Assembly: GCA_013822735.1 (NCBI GenBank)
Contig: PNKZ01000003.1
Location: 393,800-457,799 of the forward strand
Length of the DNA stretch: 64,000 nt
Reading direction: 5' to 3'
DNA from: Pirellula sp.
GTDB taxonomy: Bacteria; Planctomycetota; Planctomycetia; Pirellulales; PNKZ01
Of the stretch, positions 28,177 through 37,354 are shown piece by piece. The position numbers and the translations under genes are program-made. Under the pieces are notes generated by a model. That model was not told the DNA's origin. It saw only the letters and a program-made list of their open reading frames with translations, and made no database searches. Numbering within the stretch: the stretch's first letter is position 1; each line of letters begins with the position of its first letter.

Positions 28177-29460
28177 TTACTTTCCGATGCAGTACAAGTG
28201 CCCGAGCCCGCGGAGGTAGAGTTTTCCGTCGCTTACGGCCGGCGACGCAAAGCAATCTTCCCCGAGTTCGCACACCGCGACTTCATCATAGTCCGGACCG
28301 GGCTTCACGATTTTGGTCGTACCGCGATCGGATGTGAAATACACCAGGCCGCCGGCCGTGAGGAGCGAAGCGCTATGGCCGGGGCCGATACGCTTGAGCC
28401 ACATGCGCTCGCCGTCGGCGCAGCGGAAGCAGCTGGCGATGCCGTTGTCGGCGACTACGAGGAAGTAACCGTCGCACACGATCGGCGACGGCACGTACGA
28501 GCAGTTGTCTTTCGAACGCCAAGCGATGTGCGAGTCGGTGACGTTCCCCTTGCCGTCGGGCTTGATGGCCAAGATGTGCCGCTCGGGAAAGCCGCACGTC
28601 ATGAAGAGGAGCTTACCGTCGTCGACCAGCGACGCCACGAATTGTTCGGTCGGCCCGTCGATGTTCCAAATGCGCTCGCCCGTGCGCGGGTTGTAACTGC
28701 AAACGCTTTTACTGCCGGAGAGAATTAGTTGAGGTGCGCCGCCGAAGGTGCGAATGATCGGCGTGCAGTAGCTGCGTGTCTTATGTTCGCGCGGGGTCTT
28801 CCAAACGGTCGAGCCGTCGGATTGTTTTAGCGCCACGATGTAGGAGTCGCCGTCGTGGTCGCCGTTGACGATGAGAAGCTCTTCGAAGAGCACCGGCGAA
28901 CTGCAATAGCCGTGCGTGCTGGAGAATTGCCCCGGCCGCACGGTCCAGAGCAGGTTGCCGGCAAAGTCGTACGCCGCCACCACCATTTGGCCGTGGTTCT
29001 TCTTTTCGTCCTCGCTGTCGCTTTCGAGGAACGTGACGAAGACGCGTTGGCCGTCGGTGGTCGGGGTGCTCGAGGCGAAACTATTCAGCGTGTGCTTCTT
29101 TTCGAGCGGGGCCTTGCAGACGGTCTTCCGCCAACGTTCTTTGCCCGAGGCCTTGTCGAGGCAGAGAAGCAGTCGGTCGGTCGGCGTTTTGCCGTCGCCG
29201 GCGTCGACGAGGCACGTGGTCACGAAGATCGTGTCGCCCCAAATAATGGGAGACGAATGGCCGATACCGGGGAGCGGTACTTTCCAGGCGATGTTTTCCT
29301 GCTTGCCCGCTTGGTCGTCATTCCATGCGGTCGGCAGCTTTGCTTCGGTCGAGGTTCCGTCACCGCGCGGACCCCGCCAGCAGGGCCAATTTTCAGCGGC
29401 GGCCGAGCATGCGAAAAGCAGCGGGAACAGCAGGCCGAGCGAAAGCGGAAGGCGGGGCAT
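28177..29460 (-). CDS. Secreted PQQ-like beta-propeller protein
   Basis: I start at the ATG at 29460 (MPRLPLSLGLLFPLLFACSA), a signal peptide followed by ENWPCWRGPRGDGTSTE, the W-P-x-W-R-G-P motif that opens planctomycete outer-membrane-assembly (BamB-like) PQQ-repeat proteins. The 427-residue product shows repeated blades such as LLLCLDKASGKERWRKTV and ALKQSDGSTVWKTPREH. No catalytic dehydrogenase residues are evident, so it is probably a scaffold or binding protein in the periplasm. It ends 3 bp before the sensor kinase start, which places it in the same transcript direction. Confidence 0.9.
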   Translation of the reverse strand: MPRLPLSLGLLFPLLFACSAAAENWPCWRGPRGDGTSTEAKLPTAWNDDQAGKQENIAWKVPLPGIGHSSPIIWGDTIFVTTCLVDAGDGKTPTDRLLLCLDKASGKERWRKTVCKAPLEKKHTLNSFASSTPTTDGQRVFVTFLESDSEDEKKNHGQMVVAAYDFAGNLLWTVRPGQFSSTHGYCSSPVLFEELLIVNGDHDGDSYIVALKQSDGSTVWKTPREHKTRSYCTPIIRTFGGAPQLILSGSKSVCSYNPRTGERIWNIDGPTEQFVASLVDDGKLLFMTCGFPERHILAIKPDGKGNVTDSHIAWRSKDNCSYVPSPIVCDGYFLVVADNGIASCFRCADGERMWLKRIGPGHSASLLTAGGLVYFTSDRGTTKIVKPGPDYDEVAVCELGEDCFASPAVSDGKLYLRGLGHLYCIGK

Positions 29461-29612
29461 GGCAGGACTCTCGCAGCACGCGGATAGGCGGGAAATTGGG
29501 CGGAAAACACCATCTAACAGACACGCAAAGCCGGCCAAGGTCAAGTAGAATGCCGAGGCCCAAAACTGCCGCCGCGACGAACACAGCCGCGACGAATACC
29601 GTGGAGCCCGCC

Positions 29613-30914
29613 ATGCGCATCGCCGTTTGCCTCGCACTCTTCACACTTACCACGGCCATGAACGACGACGACTTCGCTTTTGCCGCCGACGACCTGCCCC
29701 CGCCGAATTATGACGAAGCGAAGGTTCCTGCTTACACGCTTCCCGATCCATTGAAATGCGCCGACGGTAAACAGGTCGACGACGACAAAGCGTGGCGCGC
29801 CAAGCGACGGCCGGAATTGCTCGAGTTGTACCGCACGGAGATGTTTGGCCGTGCGCCGACGAAGCCTGCCGAACTTTCGTTCGAAGTGGAGAACGTCGAC
29901 CCCAAGGCGCTCGGCGGTTTGGCGACGCGTAAGGAAGTGGTGATCCTCGTCGCGCCCGACGCGCCGCCGATTCGCATGGTGCTCTATGTGCCCAACGCCG
30001 CGAAGAAGCCGGTGCCGGTATTTCTCGGCATGAACTTCGACGGCAATCACACGATCGACGCCGACCCGGGCATTACGCTGGTCGACGCTTGGACGTGGGA
30101 CCCGAAGACGAAGACCGAGTCGCTCGTGAAGGCCGATCCGGCGAAGCGCGGCGCGAGTGCGAGTCGTTGGCAACTGCCGCTGGTGCTCGGCCGCGGCTAC
30201 GCCGTGGCGACGTTCCCGCGGAGCGACGTCGAGCCCGACTATGCGGAAGGTTGGAAGCATGGGCTGCGCGGCTACTACTTGGCGAAGTCGGGGCGTAAAG
30301 ATTTCAAGCCCGACGATTGGGGCTGCATCGCGGCTTGGGCCTGGGCCACGAGTCGGGCGATCGACTACTTGGAAACCGATCCCGATATCGAAGAGCGGCA
30401 GATCGCCGTGCACGGCCATTCGCGGCTGGGCAAGACTTCGCTTTGGACCGGCGCTACCGACGGCCGTGCGCGAATCGTCATCTCGAATAACTCCGGCGAA
30501 GGTGGCGCGGCGATCGCGCGACGGAAGATCGGCGAGACCACGGTCGTCCTGAATACGCGCTTCCCGCATTGGTTCTGCGGCAACTTCAAGAAGTACAGCG
30601 AACGTGAAGCCGACCTGCCGTTCGATGCCCATGAACTCGTGGCCCTCAGCGCGCCTCGGCCCGTCTATGTGGCGAGCGCCACGCTCGATACTTGGGCTGA
30701 TCCGCGCGGCGAGTTCCTCGCGGCGCTGCACGCCGGTCCGGTGTACGGGCTCTTCGGCAAGGCCGGCGTCGGCGTCACCGACATGCCTCCGGCGGAGTCG
30801 CCCGTCGGAGACTTCGTCGCTTACCACCTGCGCACCGGCAAGCACGACATCACCGAGTACGACTGGATGCAATATCTCGCGTTCGCCGATCGGCACTTCG
30901 GCAAGAAGAAGTAA
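29613..30914 (+). CDS. Secreted CE15-like glucuronoyl/acetyl esterase
   Basis: The ATG at 29613 starts a 433-residue product with a short signal peptide (MRIAVCLALFTLTTAM). The nucleophile elbow is IAVHGHSRLGKTSLWTGA, with Ser270 in GHSRLGK, the position of G-C/H-S-R-x-G-K in carbohydrate esterase family 15. The next block, ISNNSGEGGAAIARR, and the C-terminal RTGKHDITEYDW, with the likely catalytic His, also fit. CE15 enzymes cleave ester links between lignin and glucuronoxylan. A role in plant or algal polysaccharide breakdown fits the neighbouring sulfatase and oxidoreductases. A GTG at 29601 is an alternative start. Confidence 0.85.
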   Translation: MRIAVCLALFTLTTAMNDDDFAFAADDLPPPNYDEAKVPAYTLPDPLKCADGKQVDDDKAWRAKRRPELLELYRTEMFGRAPTKPAELSFEVENVDPKALGGLATRKEVVILVAPDAPPIRMVLYVPNAAKKPVPVFLGMNFDGNHTIDADPGITLVDAWTWDPKTKTESLVKADPAKRGASASRWQLPLVLGRGYAVATFPRSDVEPDYAEGWKHGLRGYYLAKSGRKDFKPDDWGCIAAWAWATSRAIDYLETDPDIEERQIAVHGHSRLGKTSLWTGATDGRARIVISNNSGEGGAAIARRKIGETTVVLNTRFPHWFCGNFKKYSEREADLPFDAHELVALSAPRPVYVASATLDTWADPRGEFLAALHAGPVYGLFGKAGVGVTDMPPAESPVGDFVAYHLRTGKHDITEYDWMQYLAFADRHFGKKK

Positions 30915-30917
30915 GCG

Positions 30918-32138
30918 TTAGAGCCTGCCCGACTTCAAGAAGTCGTGGCGCACGGACACCTTCACTTCGTGCCCTGCCCCGTCGACGAACTTCGCAGAGC
31001 CCGGAGCAAATTCGATGTGCTCGACTTTGCCGAACCCTTCCGGCACCGGCACGGCTCCTTGGATGTAGCGAATCTCGGTCGGCTTATCGGAGCGCAGTTC
31101 GATGGTCGTCGGAACGCCGAGCTTCGTAAACGTATTCTCGCGCGCCGAAGGAGCAACTCCGTCGGCGAAGAACGTGCAGACGTCCTCGAGGCCGAGGCAG
31201 TTGTTGCGGCCGTTCCACGGCGCGCCGTGGCGCCCGCGGTTCTCGACCCAAAACAGCAAGCTCGGCAACACGGCCGGGTCTTTCAGCGCGAACCACAGAT
31301 ACTTGGCTTCGGTGTTCACCGCTGCAACCCAAGCCGGTTCGCCGGCAACATTGCTTTGATTCAGCACGCAAAGCAAATCGGCGTACCCTTGCCGCGCCGG
31401 AAACTTCGTGCAATCGGCGTCGGGCGCGTCTTTGAAAATCTGCGGCACCTTCGCGAGGTCGTCGAACTTGGCGTTGATCGCGAGCGACTGATATTCACCA
31501 TTGGCCGGGTTGCTAAACTGCGTCGGGTTCGTGAGCCCGTGGGTAAACTTGCTGGTCGAAACGCGCAAGGCCCCTTCGGTCTTCGGCATCGCGAGGGTCG
31601 CATGGTGCCCGAGCGGCGCGGGGCCGGCAAAGCCTTCGATCGTATGCTTCGAGTAAATCACCGACTCCGTTTCGACGATCGTCAGTTCTTTGGTCACGCG
31701 CCCGGGCCGCGCCTGCGTTTCCAAAGTGAGCACGAGCCGCGACTTGCCGGCTTGCTCATCGTTGGAAACCAGCGACCATGCGGAGTTGGCGGTTTCGCCA
31801 TGCGGCGGATGCTGCTCGTTGTGAAACGCTTCGGCATTGCCGCCGAACGGCAGACAGAAAAAGTCGCCGCGCAAGACGCCCAAGATCGGCGGTTCCACTT
31901 TTCCCGGTTCGTCTTGCCACGGCGAAACGTGATACGGTTCGATCCGCGGGCGGTCCTTGCCTGCCGGAAACGAAGCGGTCATGTGGCCGCCGGTTTGCGT
32001 GACGAAGACACGCGCCGAACCGTTGTCCAATACGAAGCCCGGCTTGCCGTGCTCGACGACGAGCTCCTGCGCGCCGCCTGCGCTCGTGAAGAGCGACAGC
32101 GCTACGGCAAATGCGAGGATCGGTATGCGCTGCGTCAT
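30918..32138 (-). CDS. Secreted protein, possibly galactose-mutarotase-like fold
   Basis: I start at the ATG at 32138 (MTQRIPILAFAVALSLFTSA), a signal peptide; it lies one base after the stop of the heme protein gene, so the two are co-transcribed. The 406-residue product is beta-rich, with LGHHATLAMP and SLLFWVENRGRHGAPWNGRN reminiscent of planctomycete proteins with an aldose-epimerase-like fold, but no catalytic His/Glu pair can be assigned with confidence. It may bind or process a sugar in the periplasm. Convergent with the CE15 gene, with only 3 bp between the stop codons. Confidence 0.6.
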   Translation of the reverse strand: MTQRIPILAFAVALSLFTSAGGAQELVVEHGKPGFVLDNGSARVFVTQTGGHMTASFPAGKDRPRIEPYHVSPWQDEPGKVEPPILGVLRGDFFCLPFGGNAEAFHNEQHPPHGETANSAWSLVSNDEQAGKSRLVLTLETQARPGRVTKELTIVETESVIYSKHTIEGFAGPAPLGHHATLAMPKTEGALRVSTSKFTHGLTNPTQFSNPANGEYQSLAINAKFDDLAKVPQIFKDAPDADCTKFPARQGYADLLCVLNQSNVAGEPAWVAAVNTEAKYLWFALKDPAVLPSLLFWVENRGRHGAPWNGRNNCLGLEDVCTFFADGVAPSARENTFTKLGVPTTIELRSDKPTEIRYIQGAVPVPEGFGKVEHIEFAPGSAKFVDGAGHEVKVSVRHDFLKSGRL

Positions 32139-32139
32139 G

Positions 32140-35100
32140 CTATTGGGCCCCGCTCTTCTGAAACATCGCATTGTTCCGATCGCCGCGCGAGAGGAGATAC
32201 GCCATGAGGTCGAGGATCTCGTCTTCCTTGAGCGTGTTGAGCAGGCCGGTGGGCATCATCGAGAGCTTCGACGGCCCCTGCTCTTCGATCTGCTTCCGGT
32301 CGACCCCTTCGATCGCGTTCGGGTCGAGCATGTTCGTGTTGATCATCATCGAATCGCCGGCGAGGTTGATGATTCGGCCGGTGATGGTGCGACCGTCGGC
32401 CGTGACGATCGTGACCGCCGCGTATTGATCGCTGATCACCTTGCTCGGGTCGACGATCGATTCCAAGATGTCGCGCGAGCTAAAGCGGCCTGCGAGTCCG
32501 GAAAGATCGGGCCCTACCGCGCCGCCTGCGTTGTCGAATCGATGGCACGCGAAGCAATTGGCCGCGCCGAACAGTTGCCGGCCGCGATCGAAGTCGCGTC
32601 CCTTCAAGCCGTCCTGCGTCAGCGCCAGCAACTCGTCGAACTTGTATTCCTTCACGACCGGACGCGGCTTGGCGACGATCATCGGAGCGGTCGATTCCGG
32701 CTTCGCTTCGAGCAGTTCCTTGAGCGAGGCCTTCTCGCTTTCGCTCAGCGTGGCGACGGCGTCGTTCTTGATGTTCTGCACGAAGAGGCCGAAGCTCGCG
32801 CCGCCGCGGTAGCTCATCGCTCTCAAGCACCACTGGAAATACGCCTTCCTCAGCTCGGGCGTCCAGCCGGTCTTGAGCACGCGCAGGGCGCGGGCATAGT
32901 CGATTTGCTCTTCTTGCGTCGGGGCCGATTCCAGCAAAGCCATTGTCTTGGCGGCGGCCGACGACGCCTCCAAGTACACCAGCACATTGCAAAGCAGCAC
33001 GTTCAATTCCGGCGATTCCGCCGGCACGGCCCGCTCCATCCAGGCGATCGTCCGCTTTTCGGCCGCTTCGTCAGGCTTGCCGAAGCGATTGAAGAGCACA
33101 TGATACACGCGGACGTAGTCGAGCTTCTGCACGGGCGAAAGGCTCGCGAAATCGATTGCTTCCAGCGCCGCGAGAATCTTTGCGCCGAGCTCGAGGCTCG
33201 GAGTCGGATCGGTCGGCTTGCGATGGAACGGGTCGGTCGCCGTAGCCCGGGTCAGTGCGAGTAACGCGTAGATGGCGGCGGCCGGGTCTTTCTCGGCCAA
33301 CGCCTTCTCTTGCCACTCGGCCGGCGGCTGATGTTCGATCGCCGCGCGGGCCGCGAAGCGAATCGCCCGATCGGCGTGCCCAAGATACGGCCATGCGGAT
33401 GCCACCGCGGTCGGGTCGGGTTTGTGCAGCGCTTCCAGTTTGTGCCGCAGCTCGCGAGCTGCGACGAACTTGTCCGCTGCCGGCTTACTCGGCGCGGTCG
33501 AATCGTCGCCGACGTAAGTCACGCGATACAGGCCCGACTGCGTCTTGCGACCGCCGATGGCGAAATAAAGCGCCCCGTCTTTCGGATTCACGATGAGATC
33601 CGTCAGCGGCAGCGGCGTGCCGGTGATGAACTCTTCCAGTTGCGCGGTATACGTGGCGCCGATCGGCTCCATGTGTACGGCGTAGAGCTTGCCGTAGCTC
33701 CAGTCGCAGATGTAGAGCGCGTCTTGATACTTGGCCGGGAACTTTGCGCCATACCCGAAGGTGACGCCGGTCGGCGAGCCGGGCCCGACGTTGACCACTG
33801 CGCCGAAGCTGTCGGCATAGAAGGCGGGCCATTTGCCGGCGCCGTTGCGCCAGCCGAACTCCGCGCCGCTGATCGCATGATTCACGCGCGTCGGCCGGTA
33901 CCAAGGAGTATTCAGATCCCATTCCATGTCGGCGTCGAATGAGAAGAGTTCGCCGTCGCGATTGAACGCGGCGTCATACTCGTTGCGAAAGCCGGTGGCG
34001 ACCAGTTCCCAACGCTTTCCTTCCGGATCGATCTTGTAAATGCAGCCGCCGGGGCCGAGTACGCCGCGCATAAAGCCGCGGCCGTCGGGCATGCGCGGCA
34101 GTAGGTGATCTTCGCCCCACAACTTCGGCACGCGCGAGTCGTCGAGCGGGTCCATCATTTTTGTACCGTTGCCGCAGACGATGTAGAGCGACTTGCCGTC
34201 GGGCCCGAGCAACACGGCATGGGGACCATGCTCGCCGCCGCCGTTGATCTTGCGAAGTTGTTCCACCTTGTCGAGTTTGTCGTCTTTGTTGGTGTCGGTC
34301 ACGCGGTAGAGGCCGCTCTCGTATTTGCCTCCCCGATTGACGACGACGTAGAGCGCGTCGAAGGCCCACAAGAGCCCTTGCGCTTCGCCGAGGTCGACCT
34401 CGATCTTCTCGATGATTGGCTTGGTCTTTTCACCCAGAGCCGGCGGCGTCACGCGGAAGAGCCCGCCGTATTGATCGCAGACGATCAGCCGGCCTTGCGG
34501 ATCAACGCACATGCTGACCCAGGAGCCCTCGACGTCTTTCGGAACCGTGTGCAGCAGTTCGACCTGGAAGCCCTTGGCGATCTTCATCGCTTCGGGGCGC
34601 GTGGCGGTCGGGTCTTTCAAGTTCGAAGCCTTCGCGAGGCGTTCGGCGCTGACGTTCTTCCAAGGTCCGCCGCCGAGCGGTGCAAGAATCTTCGCGGGCG
34701 ACCATTCGCCGACGGTGGTGAAACCCGGAGTGTTCCAGCCCCCTTGCAGCGTGCGCGAACCTTTCCAAGAGGCATCCGTCGCGATCACGGTTTCTTTGCG
34801 CCCTTGTTCGACGACGAGCTTCACGAGCACGGCGCCGGCCGATTTGCCGTCGTTGCGGCCTTCGACGGCGATCACATGCCGGCCGGCCGCGGAGCCTTTG
34901 ACCTGCGTGAGCAGCGTGCCGACTTCCTTGAATTGCGGCGATTGCCACGCGTCGTGCTTGATTGCTTCCTTACCGTCGATGAAGACGGTCAGGCCGTCGT
35001 CGCCCGTGGCGTAGAGCTTCGCCGAGGTGACTTCGCGATCGACCGTGAACTCTTTGCGGAAGTAGATCTTTTCCGGCGCGGCGGGGCCGGTCGCTTTCTC

Positions 35101-35208
35101 GAGCCAGATCCAATTCGGTTCGGCGACGACCGCTTGCTTATCGGCGGCCGAAAGTAAGGCGGTTTGTGCGGCCAGGGCGAAAGCGACGGCCAAACGAAGA
35201 CGAATCAC
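32140..35208 (-). CDS. PVC-type heme-binding CxxCH protein (membrane-bound dehydrogenase-like)
   Basis: I call a GTG start at 35208: GGAG lies six bases upstream and the product begins with a signal peptide ([18 protein letters not shown]). The 1022 residues contain an N-terminal PA14/lectin-like region ([20 protein letters not shown]), a beta-propeller dehydrogenase-like domain ([19 protein letters not shown] blades at about 250-600), a helical HEAT-like stretch and a C-terminal c-type cytochrome with C885-F-A-C888-H889, plus the distal [11 protein letters not shown] block. This architecture is almost confined to Planctomycetes and relatives. It probably oxidises a sugar or alcohol in the periplasm and passes electrons through the heme. 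Confidence 0.92.
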   Translation of the reverse strand: MIRLRLAVAFALAAQTALLSAADKQAVVAEPNWIWLEKATGPAAPEKIYFRKEFTVDREVTSAKLYATGDDGLTVFIDGKEAIKHDAWQSPQFKEVGTLLTQVKGSAAGRHVIAVEGRNDGKSAGAVLVKLVVEQGRKETVIATDASWKGSRTLQGGWNTPGFTTVGEWSPAKILAPLGGGPWKNVSAERLAKASNLKDPTATRPEAMKIAKGFQVELLHTVPKDVEGSWVSMCVDPQGRLIVCDQYGGLFRVTPPALGEKTKPIIEKIEVDLGEAQGLLWAFDALYVVVNRGGKYESGLYRVTDTNKDDKLDKVEQLRKINGGGEHGPHAVLLGPDGKSLYIVCGNGTKMMDPLDDSRVPKLWGEDHLLPRMPDGRGFMRGVLGPGGCIYKIDPEGKRWELVATGFRNEYDAAFNRDGELFSFDADMEWDLNTPWYRPTRVNHAISGAEFGWRNGAGKWPAFYADSFGAVVNVGPGSPTGVTFGYGAKFPAKYQDALYICDWSYGKLYAVHMEPIGATYTAQLEEFITGTPLPLTDLIVNPKDGALYFAIGGRKTQSGLYRVTYVGDDSTAPSKPAADKFVAARELRHKLEALHKPDPTAVASAWPYLGHADRAIRFAARAAIEHQPPAEWQEKALAEKDPAAAIYALLALTRATATDPFHRKPTDPTPSLELGAKILAALEAIDFASLSPVQKLDYVRVYHVLFNRFGKPDEAAEKRTIAWMERAVPAESPELNVLLCNVLVYLEASSAAAKTMALLESAPTQEEQIDYARALRVLKTGWTPELRKAYFQWCLRAMSYRGGASFGLFVQNIKNDAVATLSESEKASLKELLEAKPESTAPMIVAKPRPVVKEYKFDELLALTQDGLKGRDFDRGRQLFGAANCFACHRFDNAGGAVGPDLSGLAGRFSSRDILESIVDPSKVISDQYAAVTIVTADGRTITGRIINLAGDSMMINTNMLDPNAIEGVDRKQIEEQGPSKLSMMPTGLLNTLKEDEILDLMAYLLSRGDRNNAMFQKSGAQ

Positions 35209-35327
35209 GCGCAACTCCTTCAAAGCAAACCAGCAAAAAAACGGTTGAGAATTTCGGGCGGTCGGGGACCAGTTTAATTGGTCGGACCAACGGTCGCCAC
35301 GCGCTGCCGACGTGAAACGACCGGTAC

Positions 35328-35535
35328 GCCCACTTACGTCGATGCATCGATTTCCGCTTGCGCACATAACTCGAGTTATGTGCGCACCCCTTGTGGGTTT
35401 TGGGGTTGTGCGCAGATAACCCCAAGTTATCTGCGCAGCGGCGCGGAGGCGACGCGACGTAAGTCGGCAAAACCGACGATCGACGAATCAGGACTTACGT
35501 CTACTTTGAGAGTAGACGAAGAGTCGCTGATTCGC
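35328..35535. repeat. Cluster of nested palindromes in non-coding DNA
   Basis: Upstream of the heme protein gene lies a 200-bp block of perfect or near-perfect inverted repeats. 35359-35386 is a perfect 28-bp palindrome with half-site TGCGCACATAACTC. 35409-35437 has 12-bp arms TGCGCAGATAAC around CCCAA. ACCCC/GGGGT (35386-35406) lies between. The pair is enclosed by a 14-bp inverted repeat (35328-35341 and 35455-35468, one mismatch). Further right, GACGTAAGTC/GACTTACGTC (35456-35465, 35492-35501) encloses GTCGGcaaaaCCGAC, and GTCTAC/GTAGAC (35500-35517) is enclosed by CGAATCAG/CTGATTCG. Open frames here look spurious. Confidence 0.85.
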
Positions 35536-35630
35536 CTCGTTTTCGGTGCTCGACCGACAGTCCGCCGCATTGTAGCAAACGGTCGATCGCGGATTTGGCC
35601 GGCCCAAAAACAGGCTGGACAGATCGTGGT

Positions 35631-35810
35631 TCACTTTGAACGTGACAAACGACGCGCGATGAAGAACCGAATGGCTAGCCAGACGGCGAACAATGGGAGG
35701 GACGTCATCAGGCGACTAAGCGGATCGGCGGGTGCGATTGCCCATGCGATAACGTAGCAGCCAACAGCATCCACGTACCAGAATCGCAATGACTTGAAGT
35801 AGTTTCTCAT
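35631..35810 (-). CDS. Small hydrophobic protein (59 aa)
   Basis: A minus-strand frame from ATG 35810 to TGA at 35631 encodes 59 residues: MRNYFKSLRFWYVDAVGCYV, then IAWAIAPADPLSRLM, then TSLPLFAVWLAIRFFIARR. It has two hydrophobic segments (about residues 11-27 and 36-51) separated by a Pro-Asp turn, and a basic tail, the layout of a small two-helix membrane protein. Its ribosome binding site is weak. It lies between the sulfatase gene and the palindrome cluster, on the same strand as both large neighbours. I do not recognise a family. Confidence 0.45.
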   Translation of the reverse strand: MRNYFKSLRFWYVDAVGCYVIAWAIAPADPLSRLMTSLPLFAVWLAIRFFIARRLSRSK

Positions 35811-35882
35811 CCCGTCATCCCGCCAAGCAGCGTGATCGGAAATAGAAGACGGAATGCCGCGGAGGGCGTTTCCTACAGAACC

Positions 35883-37199
35883 CTACGGCTTCCACCAGGC
35901 GTCGAGTTGCTTGGTCATTTCCGCCACGCGGGCCGGTTCGGCCGAGGCGAGGTTTTTGGTTTCCGTCGGGTCGGCGGCGAGATCGTACAGTTCCACTTCA
36001 CCGCTCGGCTCATTGGCCGCGGTCGGCACGATCAGCTTCCAATCGCCCGAGCGGGTCCAGCGGAAGCGCACGCTCGAGGCCGGTTCGTCCACGTCGACCG
36101 CGTTGTGCGTAAAGACCTCGCCGAAGAGTTGCTTGCGGGCCGCCGTGGCAGCGTCGTCGAGCAGATCAACGCCCGGCATGTCTTTGTCGGCGGGGAGGCC
36201 GCACGCTTTGAGCAGCGTCGGAGCGATGTCGATCGACGAGACGAGGGCGTCGCTCGTGCGCGGGGCGACATGGCCCGGATAGCGGACGATGATCGGCGAG
36301 CGGAGGCCGCCGTCGTATTGCGACTGTTTTGATTTCGGCGCGTACTTCTGGGCATTCGGGTCTTGAATCCAGCCGTTGTCGACGACGAACACGACGATCG
36401 TGTTGTCGCGGAGTTTGCGGTCGTCGAGGAAGTCGAGGAGTTGGCCGCAGGTTTCGTCGCACCATTCACACATGGCCCAATACTTGGCGACGTGCTCCGT
36501 GGGGGCGAGCGGAAGATACTTATCGAGCAAACGTTGCGGCGGCGTGTGGGGCGTGTGGGGCATGAACGGGGCGTACCAAACGAAGAACGGCTTCTTGTCG
36601 GCGACCGAGCGATCGACGAAGTCGTAGATCGGCTGCATGGTCTCGCGGCCGATGGTGAGGCCGGCGTCGCCGTGGCGAGTTCCTTGCGTCATGCCGTGGG
36701 TGAAGCCGCCCCGTTTGAAATTGCCTTCCCACCATTTGCCGGTTTGGAAGCTGGCATATCCCTCGGCCCCCAAGAGGCGCGGCAGCGTCGGCGCGGTGTC
36801 GACGTGGGCAATTTGTCGATCGCGTAAGCGGGCGAACTCTTGGGCCGCTTCCTGGTTTTTTCCTTTCCCCTTTTTCTTTCCATTCATTGCGGCGAGCGGC
36901 GGGTCGTTCGAGAAGATTTTGTGTTGGTGCGGGTAGAGGCCGGTAAGAATTGTCGCGAGACTCGGTCGGCAAAGGCTCGAAGGGACGTAGCCGCGCGTAA
37001 AAGTGAGCGACTCGGCGGCGAGCCGATCGAGCCGGGGGGTTTGAATTTGCTTGTGCCCCATGAAGCCGAAATCGCCGTAGGCCTGATCGTCGGCGACGAT
37101 CAGCACGATGTTCGGGCGCTCGGCGGCGAGCGTCCGCGACGCCGTGTCGGCGAGGAGGAGGGCGCAAAATACGACAAACCATCGAGACGGGGCGCGCAT
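35883..37199 (-). CDS. Secreted type I sulfatase
   Basis: The 438-residue product has a signal peptide (WFVVFCALLLADTASRTLAA) and starts its fold with RPNIVLIVADDQAYGDFGF, where the DD pair binds calcium. The active-site motif is C77-R-P-S-L-A-T-I-L-T-G; Cys77 should become formylglycine, although Leu replaces the usual Arg of C-x-P-S-R. Further metal and substrate residues appear in FVVDNGWIQDPN and KSKQSQYDGGLRSPIIVRYP. It removes sulfate from a sulfated sugar or related ester outside the cytoplasm. No anaerobic maturase or sulfatase-modifying factor gene is in the window. Confidence 0.92.
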   Translation of the reverse strand: MRAPSRWFVVFCALLLADTASRTLAAERPNIVLIVADDQAYGDFGFMGHKQIQTPRLDRLAAESLTFTRGYVPSSLCRPSLATILTGLYPHQHKIFSNDPPLAAMNGKKKGKGKNQEAAQEFARLRDRQIAHVDTAPTLPRLLGAEGYASFQTGKWWEGNFKRGGFTHGMTQGTRHGDAGLTIGRETMQPIYDFVDRSVADKKPFFVWYAPFMPHTPHTPPQRLLDKYLPLAPTEHVAKYWAMCEWCDETCGQLLDFLDDRKLRDNTIVVFVVDNGWIQDPNAQKYAPKSKQSQYDGGLRSPIIVRYPGHVAPRTSDALVSSIDIAPTLLKACGLPADKDMPGVDLLDDAATAARKQLFGEVFTHNAVDVDEPASSVRFRWTRSGDWKLIVPTAANEPSGEVELYDLAADPTETKNLASAEPARVAEMTKQLDAWWKP

Positions 37200-37354
37200 G
37201 GCTAAGTTCCGCAGAGGAAGACAGATCGTGCCGCGATCTAGAGGATTTCGCGGCGGCAGGCGACTATCTTCGTCGGGGAAACGGCGACGGTCAAATGCGG
37301 CCCGACCGATATGCGGACGATGCGTCGCGCGGAACGTGCCGGTTTGCCGGGGCG

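Noticed and set aside
35138..35470. Minus-strand open frame of 110 codons across the palindromes
   Set aside because: It overlaps the start of the heme protein gene and its sequence follows the palindromes, so it is probably a repeat translated by chance.
35278..35757. Plus-strand open frame of 159 codons through the palindrome cluster
   Set aside because: It reads through the palindromes, has no ribosome binding site or protein-like composition, and overlaps the better-supported 59-residue minus-strand frame.
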